Positions 25,322 through 38,040 are shown, counted from the stretch's first letter. The stretch is DNA of 64,000 bases from Trichoplusia ni (GCF_003590095.1 NC_039481.1:7378001-7442000); one strand, 5' to 3'. Program-made: numbers and translations. The notes: generated by a model from the letters alone, not told the origin.

Positions 25322-26166
25322 CGCGTGGAGGTATGAAGCTGAAATTTATATCAATTACTCAGGTCTACTGTCCCTTGAAGCTGTGAAAAAATCAAACTTC
25401 TAAGGCAACGCAATCAAAAGATACAGCGTTTATGCCGCAAATTTTCGACACTTGCAAGGGAATCAAAACCTACAGGGTGCTTCCCGTGAACTCAGAATCT
25501 TGAAATTTGGTACGAAGCAACGTCTTATACCATAGATAAAGGAAAAATTACAAAAACCATAAATTTTTAGTTACATCACATAATATTTTTTTTTTAATAA
25601 TTTTAAACTTACTACCTATTTCCTCATAAACGCGTAGAGGTATTAAATTGAAATTCATACCAAATACTCAGGTCTATAATACCTTTAAGCTGTAACAAAA
25701 TCAAACTTCTATGTCAACGCAATCAAAAGAAACAGCAATTTAAGCTGCATATTTTGAAACTCGCAAGTACTCGCAAGGGAATCAAAACCTAAAGGGTACT
25801 TCCAGTCGACCTAGAATCTTGAAATTTGGCACGAAGCAACGTTTTATAGCACACATAAAGGAAAAATTCCGAAAACCTTAAATTTTTAGTTACATCACAT
25901 AATAATTTTTTTTTTAATAATTTTAAACTTACTACCTATTTCCTCATAAACGCGTAGAGGTATTAAATTGAAATTCATACCAAATACTCAGGTCTATAAT
26001 ACCTTTAAGCTGTAACAAAATCAAACTTCTATGTCAACGCAATCAAAAGAAACAGCAATTTAAGCTGCATATTTTGAAACGCGCGAGTACTCGCAAGGGA
26101 ATCAAAACCTAAAGGGTACTTCCAGTCGACCTAGAATCTTGAAATTTCGCATTGAAGCAACGTTTT
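25322..26166 (+). repeat. Tandem array of a ~320-bp unit (about 2.7 copies)
   Basis: The phrase CGCGT(A/G)GAGGTAT marks unit starts at 25322, 25631 and 25951, giving periods of 309 and 320 bp. Units 2 and 3 differ at only a few positions over their shared ~215 bp, while unit 1 is clearly more diverged. Unit 3 stops near 26166, where a palindrome begins. Each unit contains a T-rich tract and the word CTCAGGTCTA. Confidence 0.85.
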
Positions 26167-26202
26167 ACAATCGAGTCATATATATTTATATGACTCGATT
26201 GT
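26167..26202. repeat. Perfect inverted repeat, 16-bp arms, 4-bp loop
   Basis: ACAATCGAGTCATATA, a TATT loop, and TATATGACTCGATTGT. The arms match at all 16 positions. It sits exactly where the third tandem unit breaks off. Confidence 0.9.
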
Positions 26203-26284
26203 CGTAATGAACGAACTTTGTAAACCTTGCAGGTTTGTACGGAACCCTCGGTGCGCGAGTCCGACTCGCACTTGGCCGGTTTAT

Positions 26285-27052
26285 TTACAAAGAGCAACAC
26301 TCTAAATTCTTCACTCTTCAGATGTCATTGACGATAACTTACGGTTGATATATAATCATTTGCGGTACGATTAGGGTCGCTGTCTGTAAATTTGACAATT
26401 AGGACAAGATGTGTTTAAACCCCGATTTTCGAACGCGAACATATCAAAAGTTTCTTTAAACATACCCGTACGTCTGTTGATCGTGGCGTCCAGGGCTTCT
26501 GGCAAAGGGCGCTTTTGGGCATAAGGATTTTGATGCCCTCTAAGCTAGGACAAATCCGGGACAGAGTACAGGGGATATGGGTATAGGAGATATAGTTTGG
26601 CATAATTTCTGTTTTTTATAGTCTTACATTAGGAGGCAATGGCTAATGTGTAGCGACCCTAACCAGACGCGAGAACATACATCACTATTAGTTAGTAAAC
26701 GGTAAGCAGTAAGTTCTTACCAGGATATTATAAGTTACTCGCCTTTCTCTAAGATACAATAGATAGTCGTTGCTAACTGGTAATTTTATAATAAACGTAA
26801 TTCATCTGGAAGGTAGTGCCTAGTTCGTAAATGTGCTAGTTATTTAACATATGCTTGCCGAGTATATCATTAGCTAAATGTTAGGTAACTATGTTCTAGC
26901 CTAATCGATTTATACAGGACACTTAAATTATAGATTATATTCCATAAATTAATTGATTTGTTTAGAAAAAGGTCAACCAATATGTACGTATGAGTATGAA
27001 TTATGGATTTTATTTTAAGGTTTTTACCCTGAAAGAATATATATATATTTTT
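26285..27052. other. Intergenic, no feature seen
   Basis: AT-rich DNA between two repeats. The open frame 26415-26603 (- strand) lacks any recognised motif. Confidence 0.35.
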
Positions 27053-27246
27053 TTTTTATGTAGAATTTTTTAGATCCCACTGCTGGGCAAAGGCCTCCCC
27101 CTTACTCTTCCACACTTCTCTGTTTTGTGCAAGTTCCGGCCACGTGCGCCCCGCGTATTTGACTAGATCGTCACACCACCTTCGTCGCGGACGGCCTCGT
27201 TGCCGATGTCCTCCCTCCGGCGTCCAGTGTGTGACGATTTTTGCCC
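27053..27246 (-). mobile_element. LINE 3' fragment (RT-ORF C-terminus), decayed
   Basis: On the - strand, GGGGGAGGCCTTTGCCCAGC begins a segment encoding GEAFAQQW, the typical end of the reverse-transcriptase frame of RTE-like LINEs in Lepidoptera. Upstream of it in that sense lies a CG-rich part encoding RRPRRRW-like residues. No intact frame remains. Confidence 0.7.
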
Positions 27247-27259
27247 AAATAAAAGAAAT

Positions 27260-30200
27260 ATATCCTTAAAAAATAAAATAGCTTATATGACTGCAGCGAG
27301 GGGAAACCCAGAGATTAGTGAACATATAATAAAATGAATTCGGAATAAGCAACAAACAATAGGAAAGGAAATTGCCGAACCTTAGGTATATGCAACGGGC
27401 ACAATCCAATAACCATTGAGAGAACAAAACGCAATACAATGTTTCCTTATAACGTCGAATTATACAATTGTTGTTTTATTGAGTCGCAGTGACGCAATAC
27501 CGAGCCCTTACAACTAGAATAGTTCTGTTTTACAATGATTGCGGTGCTTTACTATGCTATAAAATAGTAAAACCGCAAAGTGCCCCGTATACGCCGCTAC
27601 GAAACACCTCGTCTTTATTTTACTCGGAAACCTGTGTATAATTTTATATGGCAACATTTCAAACATTTACAAGCTTATCGATTGAGTTATAATTTTATTT
27701 TTATTCGATTTCGAGATTATTTCTTGTAAACCTCAGAAAGTTATTATGGGTTGTTATTTTCAGTTCCAAGTAAAACTATTAGGTATTAGTAGGTACCTCT
27801 ATTATGCCTGCTTGCCTGCGATTTCTGAAAGTGTCAAGAAAGTTAGAATGGAAAACGTAAAGTTAATTGTGCTTTCCTTAGGCGTAGCCTACAGGGACCC
27901 TTATATAAATGTCATACATATTTACTTTAATCCTAGAAAAATGGCTGAGTACGACATCGAAAATAATTCAGCTGTAAAAATATAATAGTTTTATTTCATA
28001 TTTGAGGCTTATACTGCCTATCAGCATTAAATTAATTATATTAAAATTCCTAGGCATTAAACGCTTGTAGGTAGGTACAGCAATTTTAATAAACTTTAAT
28101 GTGTACGGGTAATATCTGCCATTAACACAGTTTTATTATTAAAATATATTATTGAACAATAATCCGTTTCTCTGACGCTCGCTAGGGGTGAGAACAAGTA
28201 GGCTCACGAGGGCTGCGCCGGCGCAGATCCAAGATGGCGGCCCCAAGGGTTCAATGATCCAGTGACTCACCGTAACGACTAGTCACAGCGAACTTTTAAG
28301 ATTTAAGTTATGTATATGTACCTACATTTGTTGTCAGTTGTTTTTTTTATGATTTTAATTAAAATTCTTGACACTCAAGTGTGTGATTCTTGTGCGTAAC
28401 AACAATAATAACTTTATAATAATTTTATAGGTGCAAGTTTTATGGTTACCCTTTTGGTTTAATGCTCTGTGGGGAGTTTATTGTCCCTTAGTTGCGTAAA
28501 GAGGTTCAATAACCCAAATTAATGTAACTTCAAATACGTTTACAAGATTTATTTGTGTAATTCAAACTTAACAATATTGGACGCTGATATTTCTGAAGAT
28601 TACTTTGCTCTAAATAGAAGCAAAGTATTGAGAACGCACTAAGTTAGTCGCCAGATACGTGATTATGATTTTAGTTAATTCGACGTAGCGAGGCCGCACC
28701 TGGACACAGGTTACGGCCGATTTACTATGACTGTAATCTCGATAATACGTCCAACTGAACGTAATAGTCCCCTCCCCCCAGAGGCCAGTACTTCTAGTTT
28801 TTAGAAGCAGCCGATAGCTACAGCTTGACGAATCAACCCCGTGCCGTGACCGCTTGGGCATACCGATTTACGAAACGAACCAAATTTCGAGGAGGTATTA
28901 CGCTCCATTAAATAACAAATCTTGGTACAGTTAACTGGTTGAATCGGCATTTGTAATTTGAATTTCCTGTAGAAAATAAGAAAATTGTGGACTCGAGTTG
29001 CAGTGACACGAATACTACGTACAGTAGATACCCATTCCTGAGTAAGCAGTTAGCATTTAGTGTAAATGCAACTGGTTGTGATAAATCTTTACGACTTCCT
29101 AATTAGCGACATTTTCTAAACTTTCCTTCGTTTTATGGATTGCTTGTATAACCCATCCTTTCCTAGCCATTTATGAGAAAATTATGCGTTTATTTGCATA
29201 CCAACCTCACCGCGTATCTAAGGACCAAAGTTTAAATCTAGCTGTCAAACGGTAATAAATCCGTATCTTGATTCAAAGTAAATGAAATCGGTTTAAAATG
29301 CGTTTAGACTATAATTATTTATTTAATAACGATTTATTCACGCGTATTAATGACGATCGCCCGACTAGTTTCAGAATCAACCTCCTTCATAAGTCCTCTG
29401 TCATGAGCTGACACGGTGAAAGATTCGCGAGTTTATTCAAATATGCAAGTCATTAGGTACCTATTTATAGTAGAGCAAAAGTCGTACTATAAAGCATAAG
29501 GAAGCCCAAGTTTGTTGACCGCTCCCAAAATGCAAGCGTTAAGAACATTAATTTAAATTGTTGCAATGGAATTAAACTTCTAAGAAATACTTAAATACAT
29601 TTCGGGCTAAGATACGTGCTGTACCTACACACTAGAATAACTAGACAAGCGATACCATGAGGTAGAGAGACAGCTGTCATAAAAATTTGTGACTAGTACA
29701 TTGCGTACTGCGACCTCTTTGCAAAGAGACTAGTTGCTGATATACTAAGTAATGATCAAAGAGCAAATGTGAAAATCTCGTGGTAAGGTGTGAGAGCTAA
29801 CCACATATATATTGTGTAGCTTATAAGTTTATAGGTAACATCTTCATAGCATAATATGTCAGCGTATGTGCGTGCATTGTTGGACGACTGTTGTGTGGGA
29901 TCGATTAACACGTCACTTAACTATTTTATTGTTGCCTACGTCTATTTTTAATCATTACGTGAAGTAGTACAGAAGGACCAGGACATGTTTAAGTAAAGCT
30001 CTACAAATTTCTGTTAGCTAATCCATGTTTATAAATTAAGACAAAACCGAATAAATACTTTTAATTGTATTTCTTTTTTGTTTTCCATTATCTATTCTAT
30101 AGAATTAAATTATTTAAAATAGTAATCCCTCATTACATAATCAGTAAAAACTTGATTCTTTTCATTATAGTCAAATTGCATACTTACGGTTAAGTTTTGT

Positions 30201-30720
30201 CAAACAATCAATCAAGTAAATATCAATAAAATATAATGTTATAGTTTATTGACGATAGAATTATATTTTTTATACTCATGAATATATTTTCTACGCTACA
30301 GTTTAATGCGTAGTCTATGTTAACAATAAAGGAAAAAATACATAAATTTCTCGACATAATATGCTTCAAGATACGACATTATTCTATAGCATAATGTGAA
30401 ATGATGGCAGGAAATTGTTATGCCAACATGACGGCAAAAACCTGGTACTACGTATACGTATCTATTTTGCATCCGGGCGCAGACTGATTGATTCTGATCT
30501 TAAGAAACGCGAGGAAACGTTGAGCAAGGCATTTAAGTAATCTATTATGGTAATTAATGGACTTCTTGGAATATTTCTAAAACTAAACGTAAACTACCTG
30601 CCCTAGATTGACGGGAACTGTTCAATAGTTTTTACTGCTCTACAATCTGCTTTATTCTGCAACAATTCCAAAAACGGTTACTAGGGGCCTATTAACACCT
30701 TTCAAGGTAAGACTTTTGCG
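27260..30720. other. Intergenic, no gene seen
   Basis: AT-rich DNA. The open frames at 27746-27985 (+) and 28610-28861 (-) show no domain. A GC patch at 28195-28250 contains AAGATGGCGGC. A repeat fragment lies at 29300-29425. Confidence 0.35.
29300..29425 (+). repeat. Repeat fragment with CCCGACTAGTT core, second copy
   Basis: CGATTTATTCACGCGTATTA, then GATCGCCCGACTAGTTTCAG, then CTCTGTCATGAGCTGACACG. Related by core and order to 23348-23420. Confidence 0.45.
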
Positions 30721-30721
30721 G

Positions 30722-30776
30722 TTGTGGGAGAGAGATAGCGCTTTATGCCGTGTAGTATGCTATCTCTCTCCCACAA
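30722..30776 (+). repeat. Dispersed hairpin element, copy 3 (perfect 18-bp stem)
   Basis: The left arm TTGTGGGAGAGAGATAGC (30722-30739) and right arm GCTATCTCTCTCCCACAA (30759-30776) are exact reverse complements around a 19-nt loop containing TATGCCGTGTA. It is the best-preserved member of a family also seen at 20290, 24072, 40746, 45893 and 51564. A miRNA precursor is possible in principle, but dispersal in several copies favours a small transposon or part of one. Confidence 0.85.
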
Positions 30777-30779
30777 TAG

Positions 30780-31254
30780 CATTAATCTTGTTTTTAGACC
30801 TGGTAGTAGGGACCCTGAACGCTTTTTGGTTCACTGCAGACATCTAAATTGTTTATTTTTTACAATGTTCATAACTTGCCACTATAATAATGTTTGTAGA
30901 TGTGATAACCATTTTCTGCACCGGTGTGTTTATAGTTATGATAAATGGCGTAGTTTTGAGTCGCACAGGTAATGATACAGGCTTGAGTGTGTTATAAATT
31001 GCGTTTATTAAAACTAAACTTAAAGTTACACGTGTGAGTCATTCGTTCCAACTCCATACATAGATAGAAAGACGTCACAAGAAAGTTGAAAAATGCAAAT
31101 GATCGTGTTGAAAACACTCCACAAGTTCATTAAATTGGTGCAGTAATAAAAAATTGAATAATGTTCACACAATATACACGAATACTTAAGATAATTATGA
31201 TCAATATGCGTTTAATGGCATAAAAATGTTACTCATGGTAAGTAAATAATAAAG
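30780..31254. other. Intergenic, no feature seen
   Basis: AT-rich. The open frame 30745-30972 starts within the hairpin and has no motif. Confidence 0.35.
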
Positions 31255-31680
31255 CGCATAGGAAGCGCGGAGGGTGCGCTGGCGCGCTGCGGGCACGCGG
31301 GCACGCGGGCGCGGTCGATACCTGAGCCGCGACTCGCAGCTCACAGGGATAACATTCACACGCATCTAAAACGAGTTAAACATCTACTACACCAGTCTAT
31401 CTAATCGACTTGTTCACGCTTTAAACTCCATCGACTACAATATTTCAAATGATCGTACCGCTCGCATCGCGCTCTGTCGGTCACTATTTATGTTACAGCT
31501 TGTATAACGAATAAATATGTGGCCTTAATTGAACGCAAAACTTATCCAGCAGAAATGGCGGTAATCTGCAACTTAATTACGTGTTTTGGCGGATTGGACT
31601 GGTATGAGCACGCGGAAAAAATGCGGGAAAGATCCGGGTCGCGTGGGCAGGCTGCATGCGAGTGCCGAGCGAGGCAACAC
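31255..31680. promoter_or_regulatory. GC-rich island, candidate regulatory element
   Basis: A strong CpG block at 31258-31345 includes repeated GGGCACGC words (GCGGGCACGCGGGCACGCGG). A second, milder patch at 31540-31680 follows. No exon-like frame. Confidence 0.28.
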
Positions 31681-34290
31681 TAACGGTCTTTCATCGTAAT
31701 TCTAATGGATTTATTTGTGAATATCAATAGCATCCGTTTCGACATCTGCCGTATTGTTCTATTGTTTCACCGAAAACCCCATGTTTCGGTAAACTATGAT
31801 TTTCCTTGAGTCGTTTCGGTTGCCCGCTCATGCCAAGGAATCCGATGCTATCCGCATTTTTTTATAATTAGAAAATGATTAGTTCCGGGTGTTTTCGATT
31901 AGCTTTCGGTTGTTATGCTGGCCGAGCAGCACAGCGCGGGGTTCGTTGGCGTGACTTGACGGATTCCTACCTAGCTGTTCCTTTGTTTGAGGACGAACGA
32001 CCCATAGTGATGTGCATTCGTCATGTCGATGGACGCGTCAACCTCGGTTTTTGTGCGACAACCTTGGTGTGTCATTAAACTGTACATGACAAACTAACAA
32101 CATTCAGTAACCAGACACTAATACATTTGTGCTGAAACGCTAAACGTTTGATCAAGTCATTATATGTAATCTGCATTATAAATAGCCTTTCAGTCCAAAT
32201 AAGGTAACGAGCCAATATAAATTTATGATCTCAAGTTGCTACAATAGTGGCAAAATTACTGATGAATTTATTTATGTTGCATATTTATGAAAACGTTAAC
32301 TCGGCAAAGCAGCATAAGTGATGTAATCATTATAAATTACACCAAAAATTTAAAAATTCAAATTCGATAGTGTTAATTTTTCGCGGCGTAAAACATTTCA
32401 AGGAATGAAACATGTATTGAATCCCGTAGCGATTGAAGTGGGAATAAACATTCGATAAAACGGTTCACAGGCCTACGTTGAGCGTAAAAGCGGCTAGTGC
32501 CCTAAGCTACGCCGGTTACTACAGAACCGGTTCGCCTGCCCTCCGAGTACCGCGCTCCACGTGCAGATACCATCGTTCGTCTTCGTCTATTTTACCTTGT
32601 GCCCGAGCGGCGACACGGCCAACCTACCTCGACCCCGCCGATCTCTTACAACTCCATTAAACGTAACTAAATCAGAGCAAGCGCTCACGAGAACAAGGCT
32701 CTCGGTACGTTGGCCCGCTCTTTATACTTTGTGTTCATACAAATCTTTACAGTGCGTACAAAGGACTACATAAATCATTTTTTACGAGCTTTACGATCGT
32801 GTCCTTTTATGGCGCGACTGGGTTTTTACCGCTCTAGGTTTTAGTTATTGAATTTCTATGACCTCTGGAGGTCGTCTAGAAAGTTACTATTGATATTATG
32901 ACTTGTTTCATGCCGATATAGAGTAGTGTACCAATGTACCAACAGTATTTCATCTACTATTTATAGGTATAGCTCTCTGCAAACTGGTTGATACTTTTGC
33001 AGGTTAGAAAGGTCAAAGACGTGTGCATGTATTCATTTTATGGAACCTGTACAATTAAAATTTTATATGCAGTATTTTCTTTTTAATTTTAAGATTTTCC
33101 TTGTTCCTGTCGTCATACGGTCAGAGACCTATGATAGGACTTCTGAGGTTCTATTAAGTAGAGTTGAGACATCACAAAACCTCTATTCATAGCTCGTTAG
33201 GTCTCAGAGTACCGTTAGCTATATTTTTTATTCAACGACATTATATCGTCGTTTCGTACGTCATTAAAGACACATGAAAGAATTTGATTGTTCTATAATG
33301 TGGCTTATTAAACAAAAAACAGTGCATTGAGCTGTGAATATTAAAAAGCCAAGTCGTAGACTTCTAAAGACGTTTGTCCGGAACATAAATGCCAATAAAG
33401 AACTCGGTGACAGACGAGGATAATATAAAAATAATTGTACGTACTTCCCCATAAGTTATTGAAGTCTTTAAATTAAATGTCATAAAAAAGAGACTTTGGT
33501 ATTGCCTTAATTATTTATTACTATGTAGCTATTTGTTTAATTTGTAACATCGTTAAGGATTGGTTTATCATCAAAAACAATAGAAAACACAGAAAAGTTA
33601 ACCTTTAAAGTACTTCCATCAACTTTACTTTTTTGAAAATTGTTAGAATTTTGGTAACACGACTTCAATAGTTTATTAGACGTAAAAACAAGGTCTACAC
33701 TCATGACTTTAACTATTCTTCTTTGCGGATAAAAGGACCAAAAACTAACCTAACTTTATTCCAATTTCAATACACCAAGCCATAAATCATAACGTGACAT
33801 CATCCAAATTTGAATATATACCGACGTCAGCGACAGTCTAAGAAACTCCTTAAAGTCTGAAAGTATCAATTAAATAATGTAGCATTTTGTTCTCGAGTCG
33901 GTCTACCTACAGGCATTATATAAATATACTTTGTATTTAGATGTTAGGTGTTAATAGTGTCTAGGTATTTGTCGACGGACTGTTAAAACCGGCAACGATC
34001 AGACAAAATGCCTGAGTATGTATTTATTTTGTCTTATTCAAACGAGGTGGATATGATTACATCTAGAGCTAGAGGTATACTTTACTGTCGACGGGTTTTT
34101 ACAGAATATATATTATTCGGTTTAATGTTATGAACTTTGGAGGGGATATTAAGAGGCTCATTAGAATGTGCGAGGAAGAAAGGCAACTAAAATGAATTGC
34201 AGTTAGAAGTCATTTAAATTATAAGAATTAGAAGATTTACGCTTTCATATTATTTGAGAACTATGGTTTTATAGAGACGTTACCATCCCT
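31681..34290. other. Intergenic, no gene seen
   Basis: Mixed composition at 31860-32080 and 32460-32720, where open frames arise from reduced stop density without domain evidence. Otherwise AT-rich. Confidence 0.35.
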
Positions 34291-34294
34291 ACTT

Positions 34295-34376
34295 CCCTAC
34301 TAATATTATAAATGCGAAAGTAACTCTGTCTGTCTGTCTGCCTCAACACGGGCGAAGCCGCGGGCGAAATCTAGTA
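34295..34376 (-). repeat. Internally deleted copy of the TTTATAATATTAGTAGGG repeat
   Basis: On the - strand it reads TACTAGATTTCGCCCGCGGC at the 5' end and jumps to GACAGACAGACAGAGTTACT and TTTATAATATTAGTAGGG at the 3' end. Only about 82 bp remain, against about 207 bp in the copy at 839-1045. Both ends are kept while the middle is lost. Confidence 0.7.
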
Positions 34377-36193
34377 GTAAATAAAATAACCACTGTCTGC
34401 CTCTCAAAATGAACATTTACATATAACTAAACAACATAACTTAGAAAGTTAACAGCTATGCACCTACTAAACACTTGAACAAAACAATAAGCAGGCAAGC
34501 GACACAGCAACGTAAAATTAATTTAGTGACAATAGATATAAATCAACATTACTGTCTTAACTGAGTAAAACGCTTCAAAGCCTCTAGTGTAAATAAATTT
34601 GCAGCAAATTATTTTACCGCTTGAAAAAGGTTGTCCCGTCGAAGCTATCGGCTAGAACAAAGTGCCTCTCCCATGGAATTAGTCAATAGATAAGGCTGGA
34701 AAGTGCCAGCTTAAGTATCACGCTAGCCACGACTTATTCTTAATTACAAAAGGTTTTCTACTTTGATAACATCACTGGAACGGTTCTTGACTTAGGAAAT
34801 AATCGTGCTTCAGTTTGAGCTGAACCAACTGTTTTTGGTCCTAATGGCCGAATACTGGAATGTCAAACAGATATAAGTCTCATACAGTCTCTGTCAGTTC
34901 ACTCTTCTCACATAATGTGTAAAGTGTGATAGATACCTAATGATATTTAAGCTTTTTCAAGTTGAATGTTTGGGATTTAGTGTTCCAGCAGGTGAATATG
35001 AATACCCAAACGCTTTAAGAAGTCAACACTTTTAAGAACGTCCTGAATAAATAGCCGTTTTAAAACCGATGGATTCAAAAAGTCATCTTACCTCATGCTT
35101 ATTATTGCCAAGTGGAATGTAGAGACAATAGACAGCTTATAACTCTACTTAGCTATGTGCAGTATAGTGGTTTCTCAGGTTTACGCGAATGTTAGACATT
35201 AAAAATGAAACTACTTTTACGGATTTTATCGCGGTTTAATTTTAGATTTTAGTTCCCGACATTTTAAAACCTTAGCAGTTAGGTATCATGGTCACGGGCA
35301 GACTGAGATGGCGTTCGTTTTTTCATGATTTAACTAATGGTGTTGTACTTGCATATGGCTGTTACTCTTATTGTAAAAGGGGAGATTTTAATTGAGGTAT
35401 TAATAAATATAGTTTTGCTTTATTAATTTGATTGCGGTCGTCTGCGCCCGCATCACCGGCACGTGGCGCGTCTGCGGGCTCTCTTCATCAAGCTGTTATC
35501 ACCCCTTACAGCGTACACATTATCCTAAGTACCCCCATCGTTCTAGATTTTCACACGAAACGCCCTGATTGATGTTCTCGTTTACCGTTCTTTATTATCG
35601 TGACACGTGCTCAATTCAAATTGCTGTTTTGATAATGGTTAACGGTTATCGAAGTGCCTGAAATTCTAAATCCGAATGTATAAGGAGTTTTTAATCTGCT
35701 CGTATAAATTGCTGCTGGTAGTTCCAATACGGATTGTAAGGTTTTTGTAAATCGATGAAATTAAGTACATAATATTCTGCAGTCACATAGATGGCCGAAA
35801 TTTGAAAGAAAAAGGATATGGAGCCAGAAATTTCTCAAAACTATCATTTGCAGAGAAATAAAACTGGTCAAATAATATTCAATTAACATTCCAAGTTCGA
35901 AATTACCACAAGTTCAAATGTAGAGTTGTACGTATTTAAAACATGCAACGTAACAGCAAGAATCACACATTATTGCTAAATCAATACGCTATTTAAATAA
36001 GACGAAAATAATCTATAGTAGGTGAGTTAGAAATTCTAAGTAGAGGAGTTGTAATTGTGGAAGCGAAACAGCGCTATAAACGATGTAATGGCGTCACCTT
36101 TTTCAAAGGGGGTCGTGGAGCATAATTACTTGTATTTTTTGCCTTGCTGGCTTGCATTTTCATTTATAAGTAATTAATATAATATAATAATAT
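34377..36193. other. Intergenic, no gene seen
   Basis: AT-rich with a GC patch at 35428-35490 (GTCTGCGCCCGCATCACCGG). No exon or repeat recognised. Confidence 0.35.
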
Positions 36194-36434
36194 ATCCTGG
36201 GACAACTCACACACGGTTATCTGATCCCAAGCTAAGCAGAGCTTGTGTTATGGTAACCAGACAACTGATAAACTTACTTATATATTTCTAAATACATACA
36301 TATTATAGATAAATTACACCCAGACCAGAGCAAATGATCATGCTCACCACACAACATTTGTCCTGAGCGGGAATCGAACCCACGACCTCCGGAATAGCAG
36401 TCAGGGTCACTAACCACTAGACCAACAAACCCGT
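36194..36434 (-). repeat. tRNA-derived SINE, family 3 (composite, ~240 bp)
   Basis: On the - strand the head has GGTCTAGTGGTTAGTG (box A) and GTGGGTTCGATTCCCG (box B). A body with GGTCTGGGTGTAATTT and a tail including GTCTGGTTACCATAACACA, then GGATCAGATAACCGTGTGTG and GAGTTGTCCCA, follow. Both pol III boxes are near consensus. This is a familiar lepidopteran SINE layout. Confidence 0.85.
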
Positions 36435-38040
36435 GAGTAATTAATGGCTTTATTCTTATTTCTGAGGCTCTATCAAGACACTGTGTGTGCCAACCCTTCA
36501 AACGTTTGAACTTATTGGGCACCAAACTTAGTTCTAGCTCAACATTAAATGTCTTCCTTACCCTGCATACTTGAAACTACAACCCAAACAGTACCTACCT
36601 AATATTTCCATCACGACGGCATATTTCTTAGAAAATTGCAGTGAAGATGATGCATCTTATACCATTGCGCTTTATGACAGCTACATCGACATAAACACAT
36701 AGATTTATTCGTAACAGGTTGTCAATAACGTCAATTGTGTCGAATGACAAATGATCGTCGAGATCAAGATTATGGCGGGGAACACGCGACAATAATCAGA
36801 ATACACGATTGGCACGGCATAGGCATATATTTACTGGGATTACGTTGACAATTCTTGGCGTTCATGGCGTACAGCGACAATGTATCAAAAGGTAAGGTAT
36901 GTAGGTCGCAAAAGGCATCGCTTAATTCTGATATGGTTATTTAGGTTTTTTACAGGTTGTGGACGAATATGAAAACGACATTTGCTGTTTTAATAATGCG
37001 TATGCTCTCAGTCTTTGTCTATGGTCGATTAGTTACTCCATATGCTTGCATGTGTTCAGAATGCCTAATATAACTATGATCTAGTTAGTTAACAAGTCAT
37101 TCGTAGTACATAGTGGGCAAGGTGTTAAACAGTTGATGACGATAGCAGGGTTTCCCTTATAACGGAAATGTTCTTAGAGGAAAATTGTGATCAAAACTCT
37201 TTTGTTTTGCTTAGGCAATATCTTTATAGAGAGCTTAGGACATAATGTTATTGTATACTAATATTGTATATGAACACATAAAGCAGATTGGACTAATCTC
37301 ACATACAGTTTCTCTACTTGCTACTAAATAAAATACATAAGGATAGGTATAAGTCTTAAAATATGTATTCTGTTGTTAATCGCGAACCCCAACGGTTATT
37401 CAAAATGTTCATCCACAAATACATAAAAAGACGGTAAATTAGTCGCTATAAGAAAGTGTTGACCGAAAAGCAAGTCTATTTCTGTCGTCAATTGTTAATG
37501 TAACAATCAATTGATCTGTAAGTGTCGCCTGGTTGCCGGCCTCGCGGTCAAAGAACTCTACTTTCCTCCGCGGTTCAGTTCCTAATATCCACCGTTTTGA
37601 TAAACTGACTTACCTTGCTACGTCTTTTCACTTGTATTCTTTGATTTAAATGGAAGAAAAAGAAGGAAAATATTTGTGTAAGTTGCAAGGCACCACGGAC
37701 ACAAAGGACTATTTTATTTAAAATACCTACTCTACCTCTTTTTTAATAGTGTTCTTCAATTTGAATTGAAAAGAAAGGAAGACTTGTTATTTACTAAAAT
37801 AAAAAAGACAGAGTAGACATAAATTAAGGTGCTTTGGGGTATAAATCGGAAAACGAAAAAGGTTAATGAATCATCTGGGCTCTGGTTTTAATGCAATGAC
37901 ACCATTCATTAACACCTCTCCGTTGTTGACAAATAAAATTGACTATGGTCGTAGTGTGTAGGTCCTTGATTTCAGTTCTATCGAACTCGCAGCCACAGTT
38001 TTCTTGTTTAGGATAGGTTATGATAAGGTTAAACTGTTTC
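36435..38040. other. Intergenic, no gene seen
   Basis: AT-rich with a GC-richer patch at 37515-37580 (TCGCCTGGTTGCCGGCCTCG). No exon-like sequence. Confidence 0.35.

Larger units (their letters stand above)
25197..26284. mobile_element. Non-autonomous interspersed element with TTCCGTAC/GTACGGAA ends and an amplified internal unit
   Basis: The left end carries AGGGTTCCGTACC and, 26 bp on, its inverse ACGGAACCCT. The right end carries GTACGGAACCCTCGG and then CGCGAGTCCGACTCGC (itself a short hairpin) and ACTTGGCCGGTTT. These ends are a familiar lepidopteran repeat signature, and I cannot place the element in a named class. The inside consists of a CCGTCTGT-type microsatellite and about 2.7 tandem copies of a ~310-320-bp unit. 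There is no transposase or reverse transcriptase frame. Confidence 0.75.

Noticed and set aside
25170..25403. Open frame with a Arg-Pro-Ser-Val repeat
   Set aside because: It is the translation of a microsatellite inside a mobile element.
30722..30776. Calling the perfect hairpin a microRNA gene
   Set aside because: The perfect stem without bulges, only 18 bp, and the presence of several dispersed relatives fit a repeat better than a microRNA precursor.
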